Of a DNA stretch of 64,000 bases, positions 38,502-47,942 are shown piece by piece. The position numbers were made by a program, and so were the translations under genes. Source of the DNA: Salinirubellus litoreus. Lineage in GTDB: Archaea > Halobacteriota > Halobacteria > Halobacteriales > Haloarculaceae. The stretch spans positions 496,001 to 560,000 of the forward strand of contig NZ_CP147842.1 of assembly GCF_037335815.1 (NCBI RefSeq), written 5' to 3'. Below the pieces are notes generated by a model. It was not told the origin of the DNA. It worked only from the letters and a program-made list of their open reading frames with translations, and did no database searches. Each line of letters begins with the position of its first letter. Position 1 is the stretch's first letter.

Positions 38502-38924
38502 CTACTGCACTCCGGCTTCGACGACTTCCATGTCTCGGTCAGCCAGATCCGCGACTTTCCGCCCGACCCCACGGAAGTGTTCGTCGTGATCACCGTGTTC
38601 GCCCATCACGATGACGTCCGCGTCCACCTCCTCGGCGTATTCGAGGATTACGTCGTGAGGAACCCCGTGTCGGGTCTCCCCCCGGACCACCACGTTGTGT
38701 TCCTCGGCCATATCGACCACTTCATCGACGCATACCGCCGCGTGGTCCTCCGCGTAGATGGTCGCGAGCTCCGCCGAACTGAGGACCGGGTCCTCGAAGC
38801 GTCGCCGGTCGACCACGCAGATGACGTGGAGTGTCTCCCCCCTCTCTTCGGCGAGGTCGATGGCACGTTCGGCCGCCTGCCGTGCGTATTCGCTTCCATC
38901 CGTGGCCAGTATGATCACTCCCAT
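38502..38924 (-). CDS. UspA family protein with atypical nucleotide site
   Basis: Starts MGVIILATDGS at 38924; 140 residues. The C-terminal half keeps the fold (EYAEEVDADVIVMGEHG) but the usual G-x-x-G-x9-GS is replaced by GEHGDHDEHFRGVGRKV, so ATP binding may be altered or lost. A TGATTCCCG element lies on this strand at 38939-38947, 15 bases upstream of the start; the same 9-mer precedes two other Usps. Confidence 0.8.
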   Translation of the reverse strand: MGVIILATDGSEYARQAAERAIDLAEERGETLHVICVVDRRRFEDPVLSSAELATIYAEDHAAVCVDEVVDMAEEHNVVVRGETRHGVPHDVILEYAEEVDADVIVMGEHGDHDEHFRGVGRKVADLADRDMEVVEAGVQ

Positions 38925-38948
38925 AACGTAGTAGTCGCCGGGAATCAA

Positions 38949-39110
38949 TTAACTCTGTACCGTAGTTCCCAGTGGCTCGGAACAGCTCTGTACGAAGCGC
39001 GAGCGTGCCTCGTCGAACACTCCGTTCCCGGTCTCGAGAGCGGGGAAGATTGCGCCCGCAACCGAACACCCGATCCGCTGTTCGTCGATCAGCCCGTCGA
39101 GGATCCTCAT
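38949..39110 (-). CDS. Possible 53-residue protein upstream of Usp
   Basis: The frame (MRILDGLIDEQRIGCSVAG...) has plausible amino-acid use and ends 24 bases before the Usp start on the same strand. No family recognised. It overlaps the likely Usp control region, which weakens the case. Confidence 0.25.
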   Translation of the reverse strand: MRILDGLIDEQRIGCSVAGAIFPALETGNGVFDEARSRFVQSCSEPLGTTVQS

Positions 39111-39438
39111 TCCGTTCCAACACCTCCGGCCTGGTTCCGGATTGCCGAACCGAAACGAGCAAACGACTGCGACGCAGCCATACCGACGGGACCGTCAGTA
39201 CAGGAGGTGCGATCCCTCTACTCGGGATAGGTACCGTCGTTCGGTCACATCCGGGACCCGGTCGCTACTGCGGGGAAGGTATGCGATGTGAAGGGAGAGG
39301 TATGCCACTGGCGGGTCCACGCCTCACTGTCTGTCCAGTCCGGGATATCTCTCGGTATCGAGCAGGGAGATCCGGGCTGTTGACCCTGCGAACCCCGGTT
39401 CGAGTGTCGGTCCGACCGACTCGAATGAATCGTTCCGA
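39111..39438. other. Gap between PPOX gene and Usp
   Basis: No gene supported in 328 bases; no repeats or RNA features seen. Confidence 0.35.
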
Positions 39439-39921
39439 TCACGCCTCGTCGGACTCCCTCTCGAACCCCGGTGGAAGCCCGATATGCTCGATCCCGACCT
39501 GTGCGTCGATCTCGAACCGGTAGAGTTTGGTCTCCTCCACCGCGCTGGCCTGTTCGAGCGCGTCGGGACGCCGCCGTAGCTCCATGACGTCCTCCACGGC
39601 CTGTCGCTCACTCTCGGGCACCTCGCTGATCGTCCCGGTGAGAAGCACGCTCTGCCAGTTGAACATGGTGTCCGCACGATACACGAGGAATCGTGCGACA
39701 TCCGTCCGCGTGCTCAACGCCGCCTTCCGACTTTCCGAACCGAGGACGTAAATAAAGTAGAGATGGGACTCCCCATCAAACCAGTACGACAGCGGACGCA
39801 TGCTGGGTGCTCCATCAGTGGGAAGTCCGAGCACGCCTACGTTCTGGCTCGAGAGAAACCCCTTGATTTGGTCCTCGTCCATCTGGACGACGCCGTAGTC
39901 GGAAAACTCGTCGATTGTCAT
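39439..39921 (-). CDS. Pyridoxamine 5'-phosphate oxidase-fold protein (copy 1)
   Basis: A 160-residue split-barrel flavin-binding protein. The core reads LSSQNVGVLGLPTDGAPSMRPLSYWFDG, SHLYFIYVLGSESRKAALSTRTDVARFLVYRAD and WQSVLLTGTISEVPESE, matching the haloarchaeal PPOX group. Such proteins may bind FMN, F420 or haem; none is assigned. It has a strong leaderless promoter (TATAAAAA 39947-39954). A second, less similar PPOX protein is at 50457-50915. Confidence 0.88.
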   Translation of the reverse strand: MTIDEFSDYGVVQMDEDQIKGFLSSQNVGVLGLPTDGAPSMRPLSYWFDGESHLYFIYVLGSESRKAALSTRTDVARFLVYRADTMFNWQSVLLTGTISEVPESERQAVEDVMELRRRPDALEQASAVEETKLYRFEIDAQVGIEHIGLPPGFERESDEA

Positions 39922-39946
39922 TGGGAAACACAGAAGAGACAGATCG

Positions 39947-39954
39947 TATAAAAA
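39947..39954 (-). promoter_or_regulatory. TATA box of PPOX gene
   Basis: TATAAAAA on the plus strand (TTTTTATA on the coding strand) is centred 29 bases before the ATG at 39921, the best haloarchaeal leaderless promoter in the window. Confidence 0.65.
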
Positions 39955-40150
39955 TGGTTCGTCGGTTCCTAAGTTACGAGAGCAGACACAGGACGACTCA
40001 ATATGCGGCTCAGTTGGCGATTGTATCGAATGGGACGTAACCGAAACGACGAGCAGTGCGTGTTCGAACGAGCTATACGACCAACGCGCGTTTGCGCTCG
40101 ACGATTAAGCAGCGGGTAGACTCATCACCGCGTCGATCGTACCTGTCTGT

Positions 40151-40543
40151 ATGACTATCCAAGTCGACACTACCGAACGCATCGACATCGTGGACGTCAC
40201 GTCGGACGTGATCGATATATTCCCCTCCGAGTTCGACCGTGGCGTCTGCACTGTTTTCGTCCCACATACGACGGCTGGAGTCGTGGTCAATGAACCCGAA
40301 AGTCGCCTCCTTTCAGATATCGAGCACGCACTTGAGCGGCTCGTCCCTCGCGATGAGGAGTACGACCACAATACGATCGACGATAACGCGGACGCCCACC
40401 TACGGGCGATGCTTCTCGGCGAAAGCGTCTCCATCCCGGTCGTTGACGGTGACCTCGCTCTCGGGACGTGGCAGTCGATCCTTTTCATAGAGTGTGACGG
40501 ACCACGAACGCGGTCGTTGGAGGTCACGACCATACCGGCGTAG
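40151..40543 (+). CDS. YjbQ/UPF0047 family protein (secondary thiamine-phosphate synthase type)
   Basis: A 130-residue protein with the UPF0047 signature: CTVFVPHTTAGVVVNEPE (conserved His and Thr near residue 38), DNADAHLRAMLLGESVSIPVVDGDLALGTWQSILFIECDGPR. The family has been reported to have low thiamine-phosphate synthase activity and to bind metal through conserved histidines, but its true role is open. Complete, on its own, flanked by the IS200/IS605 remnant downstream. Confidence 0.9.
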   Translation: MTIQVDTTERIDIVDVTSDVIDIFPSEFDRGVCTVFVPHTTAGVVVNEPESRLLSDIEHALERLVPRDEEYDHNTIDDNADAHLRAMLLGESVSIPVVDGDLALGTWQSILFIECDGPRTRSLEVTTIPA

Positions 40544-40699
40544 TTGACTGGGGTTACCCTGACTCGGAAAAGAGAGAGAGAAGTTTGGATCTCCCGGACC
40601 AGCGCACCGAAAGGTCGACAGCCCTCCATAGGGCTATCCTGAGACTTGCGCAAAAGTCGATCGAACATCCCGAGGAACGAGCCGTCGGATCCCTCCCAC

Positions 40700-41095
40700 G
40701 GCTAACGCTGTGTGACCTCCTCCCCGTCGTTCACGACGGGGCTTCCCACGGCCCCGCACCGCTGGGTTGGGATATTTGCTGGTTTGCGACTCCTCGGCAT
40801 GACGAGCCGATGGCGGGGCCACACCGCCGTTACTCCTATCCCCGGCAGGGGATTCGGAGGTATCTTGACCGAGACACCACAGCGGTTCGAGGGTGTGGCT
40901 CGAACGTTCTGGTTCTCGGAGACCCGATATTGTGCCGTTAGGTGGCGGTGTGACCGCCCCGGTGTGGGTCATGTTAGGACGCGATGTTACGTAAATATCC
41001 GTATTAGCGTCAGAGCGTGGTCTGGAGAGGAGGTGTCGGATTCACGCCCCCCGTAAACGGCGGGATTCTCTCCTCGAAGAAAGATAGGCTCCCTC
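40700..41095. mobile_element. Short non-coding IS200/IS605-derived element (PATE-like)
   Basis: A perfect 9-bp hairpin with a 2-nt loop (CCCCGTCGT / ACGACGGGG, 40722-40741) preceded by CCTCCT and followed by GCTTCC marks one end. An imperfect hairpin (about 41047-41064, CCCCCCG ... CGGCGGG) followed by ATTCTCTCCTCG marks the other. Both are of the type seen at the ends of haloarchaeal IS200/IS605 elements. The roughly 400 bases between carry no transposase or TnpB frame, so this is a non-autonomous, palindrome-associated element or a deletion remnant. Boundaries are approximate. Confidence 0.6.
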
Positions 41096-41135
41096 CTGGC
41101 ATCCGGTTGAACAGTGAAAGCGACGCCCTCGGGGG

Positions 41136-41522
41136 CTACGAGGAACGTGACAAGGATGCAGTGAGATCCATGGTCGTGACCATCCCGATGACTTCTCCTC
41201 CGTCAACGACCGGGACGTGATGGATCAGGTGTTCGAGCATCGCATTGATAACGTCGCTCACGGGCGCGCTCCGCTTAGTCGTAATAACGTCAGTCCGCAT
41301 GAACTCGGCCACGGTCGCATCTGACGACACCATCTGATCCCTGACGATCAGGACGAAATCAGTCGCCGTGAGGAGTCCCTCGATTTGGTTCGCATCGTTA
41401 ACGACGACGAGGGCACCGACATCGTGTTTGATCAACTCCTCTGCAGCGTCGTGGATCGGGGTACTCGGGAGGACCGTCTCGACGGGTCGGGACATGATCT
41501 GGTCGACGTAGAGTTTTTCCAT
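41136..41522 (-). CDS. CBS-pair protein
   Basis: A 128-residue protein starting at the ATG at 41522 (MEKLYVDQIMSRPVETV). It is just two CBS repeats: ELIKHDVGALVVVNDANQIEGLLTATDF and MLEHLIHHVPVVDGGEVIGMVTTMDL, the second with the G-x-(T/S)-x-x-(D) nucleotide-binding pattern. Similar in size to Hrp1 (Rv2626c), a DosR-regulon CBS protein. Probably senses adenine nucleotides. Ends next to the IS200/IS605 remnant. Confidence 0.9.
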   Translation of the reverse strand: MEKLYVDQIMSRPVETVLPSTPIHDAAEELIKHDVGALVVVNDANQIEGLLTATDFVLIVRDQMVSSDATVAEFMRTDVITTKRSAPVSDVINAMLEHLIHHVPVVDGGEVIGMVTTMDLTASLSRSS

Positions 41523-41703
41523 GGTCTGGCTATCGATGGATCGACACAAAGAAGTTCGCCCTTCGATCTGCCTCCGATCGGATTGGTAGCTATTGAAACG
41601 TATCGTCTGAGTCAAAAGGACTCTGGCGTGACCCTCTCGGAAAGGACGATGGGCATCACGTAATGTGGCTCATTCCAGAACCGATCGTCGAGGGGGAGTC
41701 TCG

Positions 41704-42578
41704 ATGTACGATACGATCCTCATACCAACGGACGGAAGCGAAGGGGCTGAAGTTGCAGCACAGCATGGACGGACGCTCGCGGCGGCGTTCGATAGTCGGA
41801 TTCATGTCCTGAGTGTCGTCGACGAACGGTCGTATAGCAGCGATCTGACGGACCTCGATCCAGCGATTTGGGACCAGCGAGAGATGCTCAAACAACAGGC
41901 GATCGAGAGAGTTGTTGATATCGAGGACATCGCTAGCGACTCATCTATCACGTGCCACACAGCGGTCGAACATGAGGTTCCTCACGAGTCGAACTTTCCC
42001 ACGTTACAGACCACGATATCGATCTCATCTCGATGGGCACCCACGGTCGCACGGGGCTCAAGCGATTGCTACTCGGGAGCGTGACCGAACGTGTCGTTCG
42101 AACGAGTGACGTTCCCGTTTTCACCTCTCGACTCGCGCTTGTTGACGAATCGGGCTACGACCATATCTTGATCCCAACCGATGGAAGTGAGGCCGCGACT
42201 GGCGCAACCGATCATGCGGTAGTGATCGCTGAACAGCATGATGCGACGATTCATGCGCTCTCCGTCGTCGATATTAGTGCGCTAGCTGGGGTCTACGGTG
42301 TTGGAACAGGCACTTCCGACGTAGAAAGTCTTGAGGAAGGATGTGAGCAGGCCGTCGGAGCAGTCGAAGAACGATGCGCGGACCGAGATCTTGATGTCGT
42401 TACGAACGTGGCAGAGGGGAGTCCGTACCGTGTGATCCAACAGTACATCGACGACGAGGGGATCAGCCTCGTCACGATGGGGACGCCCGGCCGGACAGGC
42501 CTCGAACGCTATCTTCTCGGTAGTGTGACCGAGCGCGTGATCCGGACGAGTGATGTTCCGGTACTCATTGTGCGATGA
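41704..42578 (+). CDS. Tandem UspA protein, frameshifted in domain 1
   Basis: Starts MYDTILIPTDGSEGAEVAAQHG after a GGGGGAG ribosome-binding-like stretch. Domain 1 breaks near 42000: AVEHEVPHES, then in the next frame VTDHDIDLISMGTHGRTGLKRLLLGSV. Domain 2 follows (YDHILIPTDGSEAATGATDHA) and ends with GTPGRTGLERYLLGSVTE...VPVLIVR. Both domains keep the ATP signature. Intact length about 291 residues. Codon use is slightly less GC-rich than in the ATPase genes. Confidence 0.82.
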
Positions 42579-42869
42579 TAGTGAGGCTGTGTCAGGGCTC
42601 GCTGGACAGACATCATGAGCGTAACTTACAGATCACGCTGTTGCAGCCGTGTCGCTTGATCTATTCTGCGTTCGATCACCATTCCATTTCGACCTCGTCA
42701 CGAGGGATTGCCGCTATTCGATAAGACCCGCTCCCCGTCCCACGTCGGCCGTCAGTGGGAAGCCCCCACTAATCAGGTAGCCGGTATTTAAGTGCTCGCT
42801 GGACACACGCCGAGATATGGCTACGGCACGGTGGTCATCCGGATTCGGGTTCGTTCTCGCGACGGTCGT
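42579..42869. other. Gap with 12-bp direct repeat
   Basis: GCTCGCTGGACA occurs at 42597-42608 and 42794-42805, 185 bases apart. The stretch between is AT-richer and could be a small insertion or IS remnant. The frame L-T-D-H-A-V-A-A-V-S-L-D-L-F in it is suggestive of a broken transposase start but too short to call. Confidence 0.3.
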
Positions 42870-43336
42870 TCGTGTTCAATCTTGGTTTCGACCGCAGACT
42901 CGGAGGCTTGGGTCGCCTGCTCTTCGGATGGAAGCCGTGGTGCCGAACTCGCATTAGGTGAGGGAATCGCCGTAGTGAAAGCCACCGGCGCAACGCTCCA
43001 TCTGCTTCACGTCGTCGAGGTAGGGAGCCTGGGTTCCGACGCTCGATCCGTCCTGAAAGAGGGTGAGTTGACGGAGCGAGTGAACGAAATCGTGTCAACA
43101 GCTATCGAGACTGCAGAGGCGTCGTCACTCGATGCCATCGAGAGCGAAACCGAATCCGGTGTCCCGTCCAAGGAGATACGAAACTACATGAAGAGAACGC
43201 GATTGACCTCGCTGTCCTTGGGACGCACGGGGAGATCGATTTCAGCCGATATATGATGGGTGGCGTAAGCGCGAAAATCGTCCGAACGACACCAGTTCCG
43301 GGGATGTGGGTTCGTGAGCCGGAATCGAGTGGGTGA
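42870..43336 (+). pseudogene. Partial UspA domain duplicate, frameshifted
   Basis: Reads SDGSRGAELALGEGIAVVKATGATLHLLHVVEVG, then after NYMKRTRL changes frame to AIDLAVLGTHGEIDFSRYMMGGVSAKIVRTTPVPGMWVREPE and stops at 43336. This matches domain 2 of the tandem Usp at 49480-50369 nearly residue for residue (GATLHLLHVVE, FSRYVMGGVSAKLVRT, MWVREP) while domain 1 is absent and the expected first strand VLVPT is degraded. It is a partial copy of that gene, now broken. Confidence 0.7.
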
Positions 43337-43350
43337 CAAACCATTTGGAC

Positions 43351-43368
43351 GTGATTCCCGTAGTCACG
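43351..43368 (+). promoter_or_regulatory. Candidate operator GTGATTCCCGTAGTCACG
   Basis: GTGATTCCCGTAG at 43351-43363 lies 16 bases before the Usp start and recurs exactly at 54047-54059 ahead of another Usp; the 9-mer TGATTCCCG also precedes the Usp at 38924 on its coding strand. With flanks the site forms CGTGA ... TCACG. A shared regulator site is an inference. Confidence 0.4.
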
Positions 43369-43378
43369 CACAGTAGAG

Positions 43379-44247
43379 ATGTACGAAGACATTCTGCTCC
43401 CGTTCGACGGCAGCGATGGGGCTGCGGAGGCACTACATCACGCCGCCGAAATTGCACACTGGGCCGACGCTACCATCCACGTCCTCTTTGTCGCGGATAC
43501 GACACGGGATAGCGTCACCGTCGTTGAAACCCAGGTCGTCGACGCCCTCGTCCAGGAGGGCAAGGCTATCGTTGAAGAGGCAGAGAAGACACTGCGCACG
43601 CTCGGGGTGGACTACGATTCCGATGTCGTCCAGGGGAATCCAGCGCCGACGATCGTTGAGTACGCTGAGCGATATGGCCACGATGTGATCGTGATGCCAA
43701 CCCACGGCCGGAAGGGGGTGTCACGATATCTACTCGGAAGTGTCACGGAAAAGGTCGTCCGTCTGGCGTCTGTCCCCGTTCTTACGGCACGGATGCAGCC
43801 CGACGAGCAACTGATGTTCCCCTACGAGAACATCCTCATCCCGACAGACGGGAGTGATGGTGCGATCCACGCTGCGGGCCATGGTCTCTCACTTGCAGCG
43901 GCTCTCGATGCGACCGTTCACGTGCTCTCCGTCGTGGACGACACCTCGCTTGGCCCGGACGTTCGCTCGACCGTGTCCGGACAGGATAGTGAACAGACCG
44001 CGACCGATGCCGTCGAGGATGTCGTGTCCGAGGCCGAGACTCACGGGGTCACAAATACACTCCGCCACATCGAACACGGCGCACCCATCGAGAAAATACT
44101 CGACACTATCGATTCGAACGACATCCACGCCGTCGTGATGGGGACGACGGGAAGGCGGGGGACTGATCGAATCCTGCTCGGGAGCGTCGCTGAAAAGACT
44201 GTCCGCTCCACGCCAGTGCCGTCATCACCGTTGGACACGGCGAGTAG
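43379..44247 (+). CDS. Tandem UspA protein, frameshifted at the C-terminus
   Basis: Two Usp domains. Domain 1 begins MYEDILLPFDGSDGAAEALHHAAEIA and ends PTHGRKGVSRYLLGSVTEKVVRLASVPVLTARM. Domain 2 begins ENILIPTDGSDGAIHAAG and ends GTTGRRGTDRILLGSVAEKTVRSTPVP. The frame shifts near 44219; adding one C (CC to CCC) gives VPVITVGHGE and a stop at 44247, in agreement with family ends. In the uncorrected frame translation runs on antisense to the next ATPase. The GTGATTCCCGTAG element lies just upstream. Confidence 0.85.
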
Positions 44248-44293
44248 CGGCTCAATAAGGGGTCTCAAGCTTGAAGGAATGAGCAGTGAAACC

Positions 44294-46875
44294 TCAGTAA
44301 GGGTTTTCTCCGGGGTCCTCGTCGAGCGGGAGATATCGTTTGATTGCAAGCACGACAGCGAGGTATGCGGGGAAGCCGAGGACGAGTACAGCGCCGATGA
44401 TCCCCCAGTCTTCGAGGCCGAGTGGCACTGTTCCAAAGTACTGATTGAGTGGGGTATACAGTACGGCGAGTTGCAACACCACCGATCCCCCGACCGCGAG
44501 TGCGAGCCACGGATTCGAGAACGTCGGCGTCTCCCGGAGCCAGCGGATGACGTACAGCTTCTCGAATTCCAGGAAGACGAACCCCGTGAACACCATCGTC
44601 ATCGCATACGGCGTCACTGCGGCCGCTCCACCGACCACGTAGAACATCAACCCGAGCATGAGTACGGCCGAGACTGTCCCCGCGCCCCCGATGAGGCCAA
44701 GCATGGGGCGTTCGATAATGCCCTTGTCGGGATCACGCGGTGGTCGGTCCATCACGTCGCCACTTCGCGGGTCTGCACCCAGCGCCAGCGCAGGCAACCC
44801 GTCGGTGAGCAGATTGATCCACAGTAGCTGAACCGCAGGGAGCACGAGGTAGCCGTACAGCGATGCGAGAAAGACGAGTGCGACTTCCGCCACGTTCGCA
44901 CTAAGCAGGAAGGCCACGAACTTCCAGAGGTTGTCGAAGATGGCTCGACCGCGTTCGACCGCTCGTTCGATCGTGGCGTAGTTGTCGTCCAGCAAGACCA
45001 TGTCGCTCGCCTGTTTGGCCACGTCAGTCCCTCGGACACCCATCGCGACACCGACATCAGCGTTCTTTAGCGCCGGTGCGTCGTTGACGCCGTCACCCGT
45101 CATCGCGACGATGTGGCCGTTCTCTTGGAGCGCCCGCAGGATGCGTACTTTGTGTTCGGGAGAAGTGCGGGCGAACACGTTGACCTCCTCAACCCGTTCA
45201 GCCAGTACTTCCTCATCAGCTGATCGAGGTCACGTCCCTCTGTCACCTCTTGGCCCATCCCGAGTTCTCCCGCGATCGCGGCGGCCGTGCGGACGTTGTC
45301 GCCGGTAATCATCTTCACGTCGATCCCCGCCCGCTTGGTCGCCGCGAGCGCGTCGGCAACCTCCGTCCGTGACGGGTCGATCATCCCGACGAGCCCAACG
45401 AACACCAGGTCGTCCTTCAAGTTCTCTGGATCGTCCGTGTAGGCGATCGCGAGCACACGGAGGGCTTCGTCGGCGAACGTCCGGACCTGTTCCTGAACCG
45501 TTCGGCTCTCTCTGAGGTGAGATCGGTCGGTCCGTCGTCGGTGAGGACGCGAGCGGACTTCGAGAGGACGACCCCCGGGGCGCCCTTGACGTACCCCACG
45601 TCGCCGTGGACGGTTCCCATCCACTTCTGCTCTGAAGAGAACGGAAACTCGTCGGTTCGGGGATGCTCCTCGCGGAGCGCCTCGACGTCGAGCCCGTGGT
45701 CTTCGCCCGCCGCGACAAGCGCCTGCTCGGTCGGATCACCCTTCTCGGCGGTGGCGTCGTTGCAGAGCCCCCCGGCCCATAACAGGAGATCGACGCGGTC
45801 GGACGAGGACTCGACGCCGGCGTCGTCGAGGTCGACGGCGGCGTCGTTCACCCACACCTTGCTGACGGTCATCTGGCCCTCGGTGAGCGTCCCGGTCTTG
45901 TCGGTGCAGATGACGTCCACCGATCCCAGCGCTTCGACGGCCGGCAGGCGGCGAACGAGGGCGTTCTCCTCGGCCATCGTCCGTACCCCCAGTGCGAGGG
46001 TCAGCGTCACCACGGCCGGCAGTCCCTCAGGGATGGCTGCAACGGCTAGCGACACTGCGGTGAGCGCTGCCTCGACGAGTGGCGTGTCCCGGAACAGTAA
46101 CAGCGGGATCACGAGCGCGGCCAGCGCGAAGACGCCGAGGCCCAGCCGGCGGCCGAGTTCGTCCAGTTCCTCCTGGAGCGGCGTCTGTGTCTCTTCGGTG
46201 GCCGCAAGTTCCCGTGCAATCGAACCGACTTCGGTCTCCATCCCGATCGCGGTGACGGCCGCCACTCCTCTGCCACGCGTGACGTTCGTGCTTTTATACA
46301 CCATATTGTCCCGCTCGGCGAGTGGTGTATCGGAATCGACCGGTTCCGGCGACTTCGAGACTGGTGCACTCTCACCGGTGAGCGCCGCTTCATCAATTTC
46401 GAGGTCGGTATCTTCGAGCAACCGTCCATCGGCGGGGACGACGTCCCCGCTTTCCAGTTCAATTACGTCTCCGGGAACGAGTTCGGTCGCATCAATCTCG
46501 ACAGTTGTTCCGTCCCGGCGAACCGTCGCCGTCGGTGCAGTCAGTTCACGGAGTGCCTCGAGGCTCTGCTCGGCGCGGTAATCCTGGACGAATCCGAAGA
46601 TTCCGTTCACGACAACGATGACGGCGATCAGAACGGCGTCGATGGAGTGGCCGGCCCAGGCCGAGAGTACAGCCGCCGCCAGCAGTACCCAGATGAGTAC
46701 GCTGTTGAACTGTGCGAGGAAGATCGCTAGTGGCGTTCGTTCGCTGGCCTGGGCGACCTCGTTCTCGCCGTACTCCGCGCCGTTGCTGGGCCGCCTCAGA
46801 AGTCAGTCCTTCAGTGGAGGTGTCGTGGGCTTCCAGGACCTCTTCGGCCGAACGGCTGTGCGGATGGTCGTTCAC
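44294..46875 (-). CDS. Ca2+-type P-type ATPase (copy 2), three frameshifts
   Basis: Begins at the GTG at 46875 (VNDHPHSRSAEEVLEAHDTSTEGLTSEAA). It carries ALTGESAPVSK, AVAAIPEGLPAVVTLTLALG, VICTDKTGTLTEGQ, YVKGAPGVVLSK, GDGVNDAPAL and NLLTDGLPALALG, the same P2 order as copy 1, over about 860 residues. Frames change near 46780, 45505 and 45220; for the middle one, AAA reduced to AA in GCCGAA(A)CGG explains the shift. Each break leaves the domains around it recognisable. Substrate probably Ca2+. Next to Usps on both sides, like copy 1. Confidence 0.85.
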
Positions 46876-47106
46876 TACCGGTTGTTCACTCTCGTCCGTA
46901 ATGGAAGTTGTCGGAACGATCCTGCTGACAGTACTATCGGTCCAGCGCTGTGGCAGACCAGCGTTTTGACCTCCGCCGCGAACAGGCGCGACCAGTTCGG
47001 AAGGGTGACGGACGACCGAGCCAGTCAGTGTTACTTCAGCCCTCGAAACATCATAGAGTAGTCGTCCAGGAGTCTTCTTATCCAGACTCCGAGTGTAGGC
47101 GCTCCC

Positions 47107-47834
47107 GTGCTCGATGACAAGATTGCGATTGTCACGGGCGGGTCGACAGGTATCGGACGGGCGACTGCAGAGAAGTACCTCGAGTACGGGGCCGACGTCG
47201 TTATTGCGAATCGCTCGACCGAGACCGGTCGAACGACGGCGGAGGAGCTCGGTTGTGACTTCGTCCAGTGTGACGTCGCCGAGTACGAGCACCTGAAAGC
47301 GCTGGTGGAGACGACCGTCGAGGACTACGGCCGATTGGACGTGATGGTGAACAACGCAGGCATCGGTCGCGTCGGGTCAGTCGAGGATATGTCACTCGAG
47401 GACTGGCACGACGTGATGCGGATCAATCTGAACGGCGTCATGCACGGGACGCGAGCCGCGGTGCCACACCTGAAAGAGTCCGAGGAAGTATCGTCAATAT
47501 CGCGTCGATCTACGGCCTCGTCGCCGGGCCGGCAGCAACCGCCTATGCGACGGCCAAAGGCGGGATCGTCAACTTCACACGATCTGTTGCCGTCGATTAC
47601 GCCAAGCAGAACGTGCGAGTCAACAGTATCTGCCCTGGGTTCGTCGACACACCGATGACCGAACCCGTCTTCGGTGAGGAGGAATTCTACGAGTACGTCC
47701 ACGGGCAGACCCCGATGGGGCGGGTCGCACAACCAGAAGAGATCGCCGGCTTAGCAATGTTCCTCGCCTCCGACGAGGCCTCATACATCACAGGAGCGAA
47801 CATCCCCGTTGACGGCGGGTGGACAGCACAGTAA
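47107..47834 (+). CDS. SDR family oxidoreductase (copy 2), frameshifted
   Basis: Starts at the GTG at 47107 (VLDDKIAIVTGGSTGIGRATAEKY). NNAGIGRVGSVEDM and HLKESE are followed by a shift near 47487; with GGG instead of GG the sequence continues SEGSIVNIASIYGLVAGP, the catalytic YATAKGG and ICPGFVDTPMTE, and ends ITGANIPVDGGWTAQ. Paralogue of 24364-25092, with the same active-site spacing. Probably an NAD(P)-dependent hydroxyacyl or sugar dehydrogenase; substrate unknown. Confidence 0.83.
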
Positions 47835-47942
47835 TTGACTACCGGATCACCATTCGGGCTGTTTGTAGTTTAGTCTTCATCGCTCCTATTCTGTGATTAC
47901 GAGGGCAACTGGTAGCCACAGGTACGTGATCTCCTCGGGGGA

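Noticed and set aside
44248..44827. Extension of the Usp at 43379 into a 482-codon frame
   Set aside because: It runs antisense to P-type ATPase copy 2 after a frameshift; the family end is at 44247.
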